A stretch of DNA of 64,000 nucleotides from Aureobasidium sp. EXF-3400 (taxonomy: Eukaryota; Ascomycota; Dothideomycetes; Dothideales; Saccotheciaceae): positions 104,547 to 168,546 of the forward strand of contig SWBL01000073.1 in assembly GCA_024195585.1 (NCBI GenBank). The letters are read 5' to 3'. The notes below the pieces were generated by a model. The model searched no databases and was not told the DNA's origin. It saw only the letters and a list, made by a program, of their open reading frames with translations. Positions 53,205-61,846 of the stretch are shown one piece after another. Numbering within the stretch: the stretch's first letter is position 1; the number at the start of each line of letters is the position of its first letter. The position numbers and the translations under genes were made by a program.

Positions 53205-54075
53205 GCTCGGGTTAGTTGTTCCCTGCTGAGCTACTCACAGCGCTGACCAGATTATCCCAGAAGTCCAAAGCTGATAATCGCAAAGTCCATTTCGCGCTCG
53301 AAAAAAAGTACTTGATTCGAAGAGGGCAACGCCAGTTCCGCCGCACTTGCCACCAATTCTATCAAACAGTCTCGAAGATGCTTGGACTCTGAAGGAAGCC
53401 ACCGAATAGACAGGAAGGACATGATATGCCTGATTACAGAGGAAGTGGTGAAGAGATAGGAATACCCGGAGGTTTCATGCATGTATCTGTAGACAAGACC
53501 TTCCTGACAGTAACAGAGCTATCAAGCCTTCCCTTCTTGCTGCCAACATTACACAAGACAATCTTGATCAATTGCAACTTGCTGATACATGAGGAGCTCA
53601 TTCTCTCGACATGTTGTTCTCCGGTATCCTTTCTTAACACGCAGCTCTTCACGTTCAATGGTACTGAAATCGTGCTACTCAATTCGAAAAAAAGCAAGCC
53701 CAAAGTGCAGGTTTATCATTGAAAAGTGTGCTACAAGGCACCAATTAGCTAGAAGAGAAGGTTCAAGGACAACAGGAGAGAATAACAAAAAAAAAAAAAA
53801 AAGAACACAGACGAGTGGAAGTAGATTAGAATGAATGGACGAATCGAAAGAATGAAGCGCAGGGGGGAAACAGACAAGGAAACAAATGAGCGAAACAGAG
53901 GAGGAAACAAATGAGCGAAACAGAGGAGGAAACAAATGAGCGAAACAGAGGAGGAAACAAATGAGCGAAAACGAATAGGCGAGACAACGGCAAGTTCAGA
54001 CCAGCAATTCATCGCGAACATGTAGTTGGATGACGGCAAGGCCTATCTGATATAGACAAGCGACAGGAAGTGAGC
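53205..54075. other. Gene-poor stretch with 25-bp repeats and an A tract
   Basis: 871 bp. The frame at 53426-53722 has no motif. An A run of ~17 lies at 53789-53805 and a purine-rich 25-bp tandem repeat follows. Nothing coding is supported. Confidence 0.5.
53878..53970. repeat. 25-bp tandem repeat, about 3.7 copies
   Basis: The unit contains AACAAATGAGCGAAACAGAG; copies begin at 53881, 53906, 53931 and 53956 with almost perfect identity. No spacers, so it is a minisatellite, not a CRISPR array. Confidence 0.92.
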
Positions 54076-55338
54076 TTAGAAGAGGACGATGGCGGTGTTA
54101 GCGGCGGCAATCAAGCAGGGAAGGACACCTTTTTGGATAAGGTCCTCGAAGATGTTAGCATCACAGCGCCTGGCGAACCAGCGCCTTTCGTCATCTTGCA
54201 AGAACCACATGTTTCCATCAGAGGGATTTGGCAGCTGGTGGACATCGTAAGACAGCTCTTGCCAGCACATGTTCTGAACAGCGGCCTGATAGAACTCGAT
54301 GACACGTGCATAAGCTTCAGTAGCGCTTTCACGAAGAACCACAATGGCGTCCGCGTCGCAAGCTGTCCTGATCTTGAAATGATTCCTTTCAAGTGGGAGG
54401 TATCGGAAACCTCTACCCTTGTACTTCTCTTGGGCTTCTTTGCTTCTTCTGTCAGGACGCCAGCCGTAAGAACGCAGCCCAGAAGCCAGATCACCATAGA
54501 AGTGGCAAGCTAGATGTGGGCTGATCACACTCTGGACACAGGAGGAGTGGTAGTGCATGACAGCCGGGCAGTCGAATCCCCTGTGGCGGTCTTCGAGGAT
54601 CAACTGGACTTTGACTGCACCTTCCGGACGGATGATGTGGCCGTTAATGACGGAACCAATGTGGCGATACATCTCCTCACGTAGATCTTCGCCGTCCTCG
54701 GGTTCCCAGGGCTTCGCCTGCAGACCCAGACCCTGATCGACTACAGATACGGTGATCCAGGATCCGGTGTACTCTGGTTGACCAACCGAGTCGGGGCTAG
54801 GCAGTTGGAATGGGAGATCGATCAGTCCAGCAGAAGAGACGCCGTAGCGGGTAGCGAGACTTTGGAGGTCGCCCCTGTTGTAATGATGGCTGTATTGGAG
54901 ACCAGCGAACAAGACTTTGCCGTTGCCGTTTGAGATGCAAGCTTGAAGCTTATTGATAGAGCTCTGCCAGAAAACCCCCATCTCTGACAGCGAGTGCATG
55001 AAGCTGCAGACAGTGTGCGGGTCACGAGGCAGATAGAAGTCCCAATCTGAATCCGGACCCAAATGGCCAGGCTTGAAAAATTCTAACGAACGAGATCCGG
55101 AGATGTAGGCCCTGTGACGGGACATCGATTCGAGGAGAGGGACACCGTGGCCGAAGTTGTCGGCGAGGTACTTTGCTGTTGAGAGTCTGTCTGCGTACGC
55201 TAGTCTGAGCATATCACCAGCCTCGCCGGAAGGGGCTCTAGCCAGATGATGTTTGACATCCTTGACAGAAGTGCGAGACAACATCGGTATGATCTCTGAG
55301 GACATGAGTTCTTGGCGCCACGAATCGGAAGCTGACAT
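54076..55338 (-). CDS. Uncharacterised protein with nucleotidyltransferase-fold signature
   Basis: Single exon, 420 residues from ATG 55338 (MSASDSWRQEL). Residues 79-101 read ISGSRSLEFFKPGHLGP then DSDWDFY, i.e. G-S followed ~13 residues later by D-x-D, the pattern of the polymerase-beta nucleotidyltransferase core (hG[GS]...[DE]x[DE]h). A third acidic residue has not been pinned down. Further conserved-looking parts are VCSFMHSLSEMGVFWQSSIN, KVQLILEDRHRGFDCPAVMH, and CQSVISPHLACHFYGDLASG-like text near the middle (VQSVISPHLACHFYGD). The length and lack of frame damage support a real gene. Similar orphan proteins are thought to occur in other filamentous ascomycetes. Activity is an inference. 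Confidence 0.7.
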   Translation of the reverse strand: MSASDSWRQELMSSEIIPMLSRTSVKDVKHHLARAPSGEAGDMLRLAYADRLSTAKYLADNFGHGVPLLESMSRHRAYISGSRSLEFFKPGHLGPDSDWDFYLPRDPHTVCSFMHSLSEMGVFWQSSINKLQACISNGNGKVLFAGLQYSHHYNRGDLQSLATRYGVSSAGLIDLPFQLPSPDSVGQPEYTGSWITVSVVDQGLGLQAKPWEPEDGEDLREEMYRHIGSVINGHIIRPEGAVKVQLILEDRHRGFDCPAVMHYHSSCVQSVISPHLACHFYGDLASGLRSYGWRPDRRSKEAQEKYKGRGFRYLPLERNHFKIRTACDADAIVVLRESATEAYARVIEFYQAAVQNMCWQELSYDVHQLPNPSDGNMWFLQDDERRWFARRCDANIFEDLIQKGVLPCLIAAANTAIVLF

Positions 55339-56074
55339 GGTACACTCGATGAAAGAGATAAGGGGTGTAGACAGAAGTAAAGACAACCTGAAGAACGAGA
55401 AAAGAGAATAAAAACACGTTTTCTGCCTTTATATAGGAAAATACCGTTACCAAGCATGGCTACCAGCCATCTCCACTTGAATCACAAGCTGGCAAGGGTT
55501 GACAAAGAAACTGCAAACGACGTCTCTCTTCAAAACGAAAGGGCTTCTAGGGCCCTGTACGACGGCACGAACGTGTATGTTAGCTCGCCGTATGTCACGA
55601 CCAGGGACGGGCAGAGCTGATCACTCAGGGGTGGAACCAAACAAAGAGAGAGAAACAACTTATTTCTGTTCGCCCAAGCAGACGACTTGACCTAGGCATT
55701 GGCTGACGAGTGTGTCTCACGACACGGCTTAGGTGGTGGCAACGAATAGTTTCGATCCAATCGACAGCGTGTATGTCGAGTGTAGGTTCGAGAAAATGAA
55801 CGAAGAGGACCAAATGACAGAGAAACCAGGCTTCGGCATCGTGAATCAAAGCGTTGACGCGTCGACGCGTCAACGCGTCAACCAGCCGAACCTTCCACTT
55901 CGACTTCCTCAAAGATAGCCAACACGCATACCAACTCGAATTGAAGAGAAAGAGCTGTCGTGTTCTACAACTCCTACAAAATGGCTATCTCAACATTCGA
56001 TTTGCTCTTCCCTCTCGACTTCCCACGCTCAGCGCACTCTTCGACATCTCTTCGTCCAAAGAGCCAAACCGACC
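55339..56074. promoter_or_regulatory. Divergent upstream region of the NTase-like and SQ/TQ-cluster genes
   Basis: 736 bp. A TATATAGG sequence at ~55430-55437 lies ~95 bp from the NTase-like ATG. A cluster of MluI cell-cycle boxes lies ~200 bp upstream of the SQ/TQ gene (separate entry). Short frames here have no motif. Confidence 0.5.
55851..55878. promoter_or_regulatory. Three MluI cell-cycle boxes (MCB) within a 26-bp perfect palindrome
   Basis: ACGCGT occurs at 55857-55862, 55865-55870 and 55873-55878, each 8 bp apart. 55851-55876 is a perfect inverted repeat centred on a GTCGAC. ACGCGT is the binding site of MBF (Mbp1-Swi6; Cdc10-Res in fission yeast), which drives G1/S genes. Position: ~197-224 bp upstream of ATG 56075. 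Confidence 0.6.
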
Positions 56075-57571
56075 ATGTCCAATCGCAAGCACCCCTTGAC
56101 CCCCCCCACGACAGACCGAGCCAAGCGCCACAAGGGGCCTGAGTCTTTCGAAGAACAAGCCGCTGAGATCGCTCCTAAACGCCATCTACCGTTCCCCAAA
56201 CCACAGCGCGTCACCGAGATCACCGACGAGACCTTCCCTGATATTCAGGAAGTCCAAACCACCCCACCTCCCAAACGTGCTCCTCTCCCTTTTCCCTATC
56301 CCTACAAGAAGGGAGATGCGGGCCTGCAGGAAAAGTTTGATGCCGCTCTGGAGAAAGGCAAATCCGACCTGGTCATGCTCAAGTCGGCACTCGAGAGAGT
56401 CTCCACAGCCTTCGAGATCGACGGTGTCACGAACCACTCGCCAGAATACGTAAAGTGTTTCGAAGATGTCATGACGCGTTGGGGCCAAATCTCCTCGCTC
56501 GCTTCGACATGCAGCAAAGAGCTAGGAAGACTTGTCGACAAAGGTGATCGGTATGATGACTATGGCGTCTTTCGTCCCAATGGCCCGGAAAACCCCCCCC
56601 GTCGCGAAGCACCGAAAGTCCCCAAGGCACCTACGGTCAAATCTCAACAACCCAATGACGAGCGCCGAGTCAGCCCGATCCGAGAATCCGTTCAAGACAA
56701 CGTGAAGGATTCTAAGATGAGCAAGCCTCGTGGAACCGACGCTTCTAAGGCATCGCAAGGTACCAGTAACAGCCTCAAATCGACCGGCAACATTCACAGC
56801 CACGAAACGGCCGAAGAAAGCAAGAAGGCGGTGAACAAGATCACTCAGAACTCCTCAAACTTCGCCAACATAGAGGTAATCGAGGATTCCGAAGACGAAC
56901 AAGCGGCCGATCTTATCAGCGACGACGCTGAAAATCCCCAACGCATTGCCAACAGCCAGCGCACCACCAGCAGCCAGATTGATAGCCTGCACGCCGTCAG
57001 CAGCGAGGTTGAGAGCCAGCACGTCAATGGCAGCCAGCAAACCACCAGCAGCCAGCACGTCACTGGCATCCAGCGAGCCACCGGCAGCCAAGTTGACAGT
57101 CAGCCCCTCACCAGCAGCCAGCACGCCACTGTCAGCCAACAAGCCACCGGCAGCCAAGTTGACAGTCAGCCCTTCACCAGCAGCCAGCACGTCACTGGCA
57201 GCCAAGTTGACAGTCAGCCCCTCACCGGCAGCCAGCGTGTCAGGCAGCGTATCAAGCAGCGTGTCAAGCAGCGTGTCACCAGCAGCCAACGTGTTGCGGA
57301 TACTCATCAACATGTCACCGATCCCTCTGGAGCCACCGACACCCAACCTGTGACCGACAGCCAACCTGGCAGCGATACTCGACATGTCCCCGAGAAGCAG
57401 CGTGCCTCCACGAAGCCGCTTGGCACCCACAGCCAGAACAGTAGCGATACCCAGCACGACTCCAAGGGACAACGGATCTCTCAGAAGCAGCGCGCTATTG
57501 ACAATTCACGTGTCACTGACCAGCAGCATGCCGCAGATGACGGTGACAAGTCCACGGACGAAGAGCTTTGA
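56075..57571 (+). CDS. Uncharacterised SQ/TQ-cluster protein
   Basis: Single exon, 498 residues from ATG 56075 (MSNRKHPLTPP). Residues ~80-155 look helical and ordered (LQEKFDAALEKGKSDLVMLK, ALERVSTAFEIDGVTNHSPE, FEDVMTRWGQISSLASTCSK). The rest is disordered. An acidic VIEDSEDEQAADLISDDAE stretch at ~270-288 also resembles a SUMO-interacting motif. From ~290 to ~472 there are about 19 SQ and 2 TQ sites in a degenerate repeat (TGSQVDSQPLTSSQH type), a far denser SQ/TQ cluster than the three-per-100 usually needed for the definition; such clusters are targets of ATM/ATR (Tel1/Mec1) kinases. No FHA, BRCT or catalytic domain. The repeat is also a DNA-level minisatellite, so the SQ density could be a by-product of expansion. 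Confidence 0.7.
   Translation: MSNRKHPLTPPTTDRAKRHKGPESFEEQAAEIAPKRHLPFPKPQRVTEITDETFPDIQEVQTTPPPKRAPLPFPYPYKKGDAGLQEKFDAALEKGKSDLVMLKSALERVSTAFEIDGVTNHSPEYVKCFEDVMTRWGQISSLASTCSKELGRLVDKGDRYDDYGVFRPNGPENPPRREAPKVPKAPTVKSQQPNDERRVSPIRESVQDNVKDSKMSKPRGTDASKASQGTSNSLKSTGNIHSHETAEESKKAVNKITQNSSNFANIEVIEDSEDEQAADLISDDAENPQRIANSQRTTSSQIDSLHAVSSEVESQHVNGSQQTTSSQHVTGIQRATGSQVDSQPLTSSQHATVSQQATGSQVDSQPFTSSQHVTGSQVDSQPLTGSQRVRQRIKQRVKQRVTSSQRVADTHQHVTDPSGATDTQPVTDSQPGSDTRHVPEKQRASTKPLGTHSQNSSDTQHDSKGQRISQKQRAIDNSRVTDQQHAADDGDKSTDEEL
57043..57296 (+). repeat. Degenerate coding minisatellite (SQ repeats)
   Basis: Three long copies with GGCAGCCAAGTTGACAGTCA cores begin near 57082, 57150 and 57198, interspersed with shorter AGCAGCCAGCACG units and followed by GCGTGTCAAGCAGCGTGTCA-type copies. 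All spacings keep the frame. Confidence 0.75.
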
Positions 57572-57809
57572 GCGATGAGCCAGTCTCTCTATCACCACTG
57601 CAGGGGTTGTGAGTGGGGTCTTCTGCTACATGTTGGCGAGCAAAGAGCAGCGCAGGGTGATTGAGTTTTTGTAATAGGAAGCAGGATTGCCATGGCATTG
57701 CGTTTTGAAGGAAACAAATATCAGGTTTGAACAAGGTTTAAATACTATGCCATGCAACGTTCAATCGAGAAAACCTCTTCACATGAGCCCATCCATCTCT
57801 CAACATCCA

Positions 57810-58790
57810 TCAGCATTGCTTTCCGCCTTGGTTGCGTGAGTCAAACATGCGCTTGTTGAAAGCAATCCTGGCTGCCTGATAACCATCGTCTGCGACTGTG
57901 GCAGCCGGACCAACGTGGGGAAATGCAGCTGGGGCCGCGAGAGCAGTAGCGGCAGCAGTAGCACCAGAGTGAGCGTTCGGAGTAGTCGTCTCGATCCTTC
58001 CTGAAGACGAAGAGATTGTGTCTGTGACCGCCTCATCGCCTGCGAATGTCCTTTTCAGTACCTCCACCAGCAAGGCCGTGACGATGGGGTCCGTTGTGTA
58101 CTGGCGAAGCCAGTCTGTGATCCACGAGAAACCCGGCACGAGGTCGATGAAGGGTATGATTGCTTGGATGAGAGGCGAAGGGTTTTTTTCCTCCCAAGCT
58201 CTTCTGATTTTGTGCTGGAAGAATTTGTGACCCAACCAGTTGACTCGATAGGCGATGGCAGCGAATTGGACGATGGTTGCGATGTTGACTCTCGTGGCTG
58301 CGGAAAGATCCCGCTCGGCTCCAGATCCACAAGTAACGGCGAACTGGGACACGCCTGATGTGTTCTCTGGTATCTCGCTTTCGGGGATGCGAACCACTTG
58401 AGTCTCGAGGGCGGGCGACGACCTTGGTCCCGGATTGGGTTTGAGGTTCTCTGTGATGTCGTGGATTTTCCACCACTGGATGGTGTCTTTCAGGTTGTAC
58501 TTTGCTGTGCTTCGCTTGGGGTTGTCGTTGATGTTTTGGAGCTCTTCGACAAGGATGATGTCTTCCCAGTTGTGATTCTTGACTTGACAACCAACCACGA
58601 TCTTGTCCGGTAGATGCTGGATCCATGCGTACGCTTTCTTGTCGCCAGCACGGTGGCATTTGCACTGCCCGATCATGATCATGTCGCCGTCGTTGTTTTT
58701 CTCGATCCATTCCACAGCGTGCTGCTTCTTGATGCTCAACTGGCCGAAGGTCTGGGCCATCATGGCCTCTGCATCTTTGCGCTTTGGCAT
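57810..58790 (-). CDS. Uncharacterised 326-residue protein
   Basis: Single exon from ATG 58790 (MPKRKDAEAMMAQTFGQL). The N-terminal part has a CKC motif and aromatic residues (GDMIMIGQCKCHRAGDKKAY, AWIQHLPDKIVVGCQVKNHN). The centre is hydrophobic and helical (TRVNIATIVQFAAIAYRVNW; IQAIIPFIDLVPGFSWITDW; DPIVTALLVEVLKRTFAGDE) but without a clear TM helix. The C-terminal Ala/Thr-rich part is low complexity. Not recognised. Confidence 0.6.
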   Translation of the reverse strand: MPKRKDAEAMMAQTFGQLSIKKQHAVEWIEKNNDGDMIMIGQCKCHRAGDKKAYAWIQHLPDKIVVGCQVKNHNWEDIILVEELQNINDNPKRSTAKYNLKDTIQWWKIHDITENLKPNPGPRSSPALETQVVRIPESEIPENTSGVSQFAVTCGSGAERDLSAATRVNIATIVQFAAIAYRVNWLGHKFFQHKIRRAWEEKNPSPLIQAIIPFIDLVPGFSWITDWLRQYTTDPIVTALLVEVLKRTFAGDEAVTDTISSSSGRIETTTPNAHSGATAAATALAAPAAFPHVGPAATVADDGYQAARIAFNKRMFDSRNQGGKQC

Positions 58791-59102
58791 GGTCGCTAGC
58801 TGGTGATCGGGTAAGAGGAGGTGGAGGAACAGATCACGGGCGACCTTGGGGCGATGAGATTTGGAAGAGGCGCGTTCACTGGAAGCGGATGAGTCCGTAG
58901 AGATGTCCGCACAGGTTGTGGAGACGAGAGATCATGTTGTGTTGCATGTTGGTGAGAGTGAGGAATTAGAAAGAAAGAGACCAACAAGGTGACCGAGACA
59001 AGTTGGTGCGACATGCATCTACCCGTCTCAAGCCCACCTTCCTGAATTCGAGACGAGCTCACACCTGGCTGGTTCCTTTGCACTGTGCCTTGATCCTGCC
59101 CA
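58791..59102. other. Intergenic between divergent orphan genes
   Basis: 312 bp, nothing recognised beyond presumed promoters. Confidence 0.5.
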
Positions 59103-60191
59103 ATGGCGCCTCTGTCGTTACTTCAGTGCATCATCCTCGTGTGTCAAGGGGAGCTGCTGTTCCTTTGGGGGGTGGTGATCTACAGCCTGGTCTGGTACAC
59201 ATGGGCTTACGGCAACGGACCGGTCGCAAACTCGATATGGCGTTTCGTCCAACTGCTGGTCACGGTCTGCTTGTCTTGCGCACAATGGGCATGGTCGGTT
59301 GCTGAGAACTTTGCGGAATGGGCATGGCCGATCGTGAAGAACGTCGTTCATATTCTAGCGGCATTTCTCGTCCTTTTGGCCTGGTTCTTGTATGGCCTCT
59401 TCCGTCCAGGCCAACCAAACCACAGGACCGCCAACCCTTCTGCTGGAGACTACCGTCCTACGGCACCTGCATACGCCCACGCTATCTCCCAAACCCCCCT
59501 TCCAGTCGCCGCCTGTCCAGTACCGCAACATTATGCATACTCATTCGATCATGAAACCAACCTACTCGATGACATCAACAGCCTTCTGGGCTCAATCAAC
59601 CACCCACGCCTATTAGACGCCGCTTCAGACAACGATCAAGCCTCGAGAGAGCTCCTCACTGCTAAGGAAAGAGTACAAAGATCGTTTGTGTTCCTACGCG
59701 ATACAGCAATACTGGACTTGATCAGCAACCAGGGAAGAGGATCAGACAACAAAGACTACAATTCAGTACAGAGCGCTATATCGAGTTTGGAGAGCCATCG
59801 CGATGCGTGCCTGTCTATGTCTTCTCGAGTTCTTGGTAAAGGCGGAACCGCAGGCTTGTTAGCGCACGAGATCGCAGCATTGAGCCATGAAGCACAGCTA
59901 GGATTGGACCAACCAAAAGTCGAGGAGATTCACTCGCAGCAATATGGAGCAATGCGAGCAAAGCCACTGTTGGGCCAAGCTAGTGAGCGACTCGATCTGT
60001 TAAAGGACATGTTGTCCGGTGATGCATGTTTTGCAACCCAGATAGACGTTTTGGTCAGAGATTGGCACATAGTGTCACGAGGATTGTCAACTTTGGAGGA
60101 GGAAGATATGCAGAACCTCCGAAGACTGAGATCGTACTGGCCAACTATCACTATAGGGCTGCAATCAGAAGTCACCACAGCACAGGTTTAG
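59103..60191 (+). CDS. Uncharacterised membrane-anchored protein
   Basis: Single exon, 362 residues from ATG 59103. Three hydrophobic segments lie in the first 105 residues: LLQCIILVCQGELLFLWGVV/IYSLVWY, FVQLLVTVCLSCAQWAW, and VVHILAAFLVLLAWFLYGLF. A Pro-rich linker follows, then a soluble helical domain (~150-355: NLLDDINSLLGSINHPRLLD, ERVQRSFVFLRDTAILDLIS, AISSLESHRDACLSMSSRVL, LLGQASERLDLLKDMLSGDA). The first segment may be a signal anchor. No family recognised. Confidence 0.6.
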   Translation: MAPLSLLQCIILVCQGELLFLWGVVIYSLVWYTWAYGNGPVANSIWRFVQLLVTVCLSCAQWAWSVAENFAEWAWPIVKNVVHILAAFLVLLAWFLYGLFRPGQPNHRTANPSAGDYRPTAPAYAHAISQTPLPVAACPVPQHYAYSFDHETNLLDDINSLLGSINHPRLLDAASDNDQASRELLTAKERVQRSFVFLRDTAILDLISNQGRGSDNKDYNSVQSAISSLESHRDACLSMSSRVLGKGGTAGLLAHEIAALSHEAQLGLDQPKVEEIHSQQYGAMRAKPLLGQASERLDLLKDMLSGDACFATQIDVLVRDWHIVSRGLSTLEEEDMQNLRRLRSYWPTITIGLQSEVTTAQV

Positions 60192-60371
60192 GCAAAAGAT
60201 AGGGTTGTTGATCATTTCCATTCTCAAAAGTACAATAGAAAGAAAGGTCATGGTTTCTGATGCTCGAGAACCGCCGGTTCGAAACGGTTGACTTCGTAGC
60301 GTTACTTCATCTCGCAAGCGACCTTCATGCTTGATAGAAGGAGTGAGATGAACGCTTCTCCGCGCACAATA

Positions 60372-60737
60372 TCAGACCTGTCTCATCAAAGCTTGGATCT
60401 GTTCATTCTTTGCATTGAGCTTTCTCTCGAGACTCGTGTTCTCAGCCTCGAGCTCAGTGCACTTGGCTCTCAGATAGGTGAGCTCAGAACTGGAGACCTG
60501 GTTGATGGCGCTGTTGTACTCCTTCGCGCTGGCTTTTCTGCGCTTGGGTGCACGTGTAGGGGAGATGTCGCGGTCGAATGCGTATTCAACAGGGGCCGTA
60601 GGAGTGGGAGACTGAAGAACGATGCCGCCGGAGGTATTCTTGCAGTTGCTTGACTTTGAGCTTGTCTCTGAAGTTGGAGGAGTGTCTGAGCCGGGAGGGT
60701 TGCTCGAACGACCGCTGGTGGTGGTTGGTCTGTCCAT
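60372..60737 (-). CDS. Small protein with leucine-zipper-like coiled coil
   Basis: 121 residues from ATG 60737 (MDRPTTTSGRSS). The N-terminal half is Ser/Thr/Pro-rich. RAPKRRKASAKEYNSAINQV is followed by a zipper with heptad leucines (LTYLRAKCTELEAENTSLER, KLNAKNEQIQALMRQV). The zipper resembles that of fungal bZIP factors, but the DNA-contact N-x7-R signature of the basic region is absent. It may be a dimerisation-only protein, or the 3' exon of a larger gene. Confidence 0.5.
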   Translation of the reverse strand: MDRPTTTSGRSSNPPGSDTPPTSETSSKSSNCKNTSGGIVLQSPTPTAPVEYAFDRDISPTRAPKRRKASAKEYNSAINQVSSSELTYLRAKCTELEAENTSLERKLNAKNEQIQALMRQV

Positions 60738-61081
60738 CCTGCTTGAGGTCAGTCCAGGCTACAAGCTGCAAAGATAGTGACGACTTACTTTAGGGTGACT
60801 GGATGGCTCTGCTCCGAGCAAGTGATGGCGCCAGACAGCCATTTTGTACAGCCAGAGATTCAACCCAGCCGGATCATGGATGAAAGCTTGAAAGACAAAG
60901 ACAATGAACATAGTAGCAGTTTGTTTGTCAACATGGATGCATGTAGAAGCGAACGTGCAGTAAGAGCTGCGAGATAAAGACAAAAACTTGATTGGCAGCG
61001 GAGAACCAGTTTGCTTTGTGCTCCAGCACCAGCAAACTCCCCATCAGCGGCATAAAATCTCGTGCATCAGCTTTGACAGTG
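60738..61081. other. Intergenic, no gene recognised
   Basis: 344 bp between two minus-strand genes. Nothing supported. Confidence 0.5.
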
Positions 61082-61846
61082 CTAGATGTCATCAACATGC
61101 GTCATTCCGTAAGGGAGCTCGATCCAGACGCCGTTCCACCTAAGAGCCTGTTCAGACGGATCAATGAAATAGACAAAGCCATAATTTCCATCAATCCAGA
61201 GCATCAATGAAGCCGTTATCAACAAGGAAAACACAGTCTGTAAGCCCGTTCTGAAGGAAAGCATTTGAATGTTCCAAAACATGCTGACAAGGGTCGCCGG
61301 GTTTGAAAGGCTGGAGCTCAAGGTGACAAGGTCGTTGAGGGATGCACGGTGAGGTAGCACCCAGCCAAGAACTGGTCCGTATGCAAGGGCAGCTATGAGC
61401 GCAAGAGCAGGTTTGATGACCAGCGCTCTCAGAAAGGCAAACTTGAGTGTCGACCATCGACCAAGCAAACGAGACGTATGTGGTGAAGCTTCGATCCACC
61501 AGTAAGCTAACCAAATAGCGTCGCAAGTGGAGAACAAGAGCCAGAGGAGTACTAGATATGCTGGATCAAAGTCTTGGAGGTCGTTGCCGTCTTTGGAAGT
61601 CAGGATACTCGCAAGCGGTACTGCTATGGGCCAAGTAGCGACAACTCTTTGGTAGATCCATGCAGTGCATGCGATCAACACAGAGCGGAGGACTCTTGTC
61701 TGTGTCTGGGCTATCCAGTATCGAACGCTGCGATGCCTGTTTGACAACCGATTAGGTAAAGGACATACTGATGTTTGTCACGTCACTCACGCTTCTGAGA
61801 GGACTCTTTTGAATTCTCTTCGCTCTGACGCTTCTCGGTCAGCCAT
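61082..61846 (-). CDS. Uncharacterised polytopic membrane protein
   Basis: Exons 61846-61791 and 61736-61082 (54-nt intron GTGAGT...AACAG) give 236 residues: MADREASERREFKRVLSEA joined to HRSVRYWIAQTQTRV. About five hydrophobic segments: VLRSVLIACTAWIYQRVV, AYLVLLWLLFSTCDAIWLAY, ALVIKPALALIAALAYGPVL, VSMFWNIQMLSFRTGLQTVF, and SLLITASLMLWIDGNYGFVY. No family recognised. The exon 1 start is the first ATG that keeps the frame; a further 5' exon cannot be excluded. Confidence 0.6.

Noticed and set aside
53878..53970. CRISPR-like repeat array
   Set aside because: Direct tandem units without spacers, in a eukaryotic genome; it is a minisatellite.
56855..57472. 205-codon antisense frame with repetitive Ala/Leu/Gly text
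   Set aside because: Produced by the SQ minisatellite read on the other strand; sense-strand frame is longer and has ATG context.
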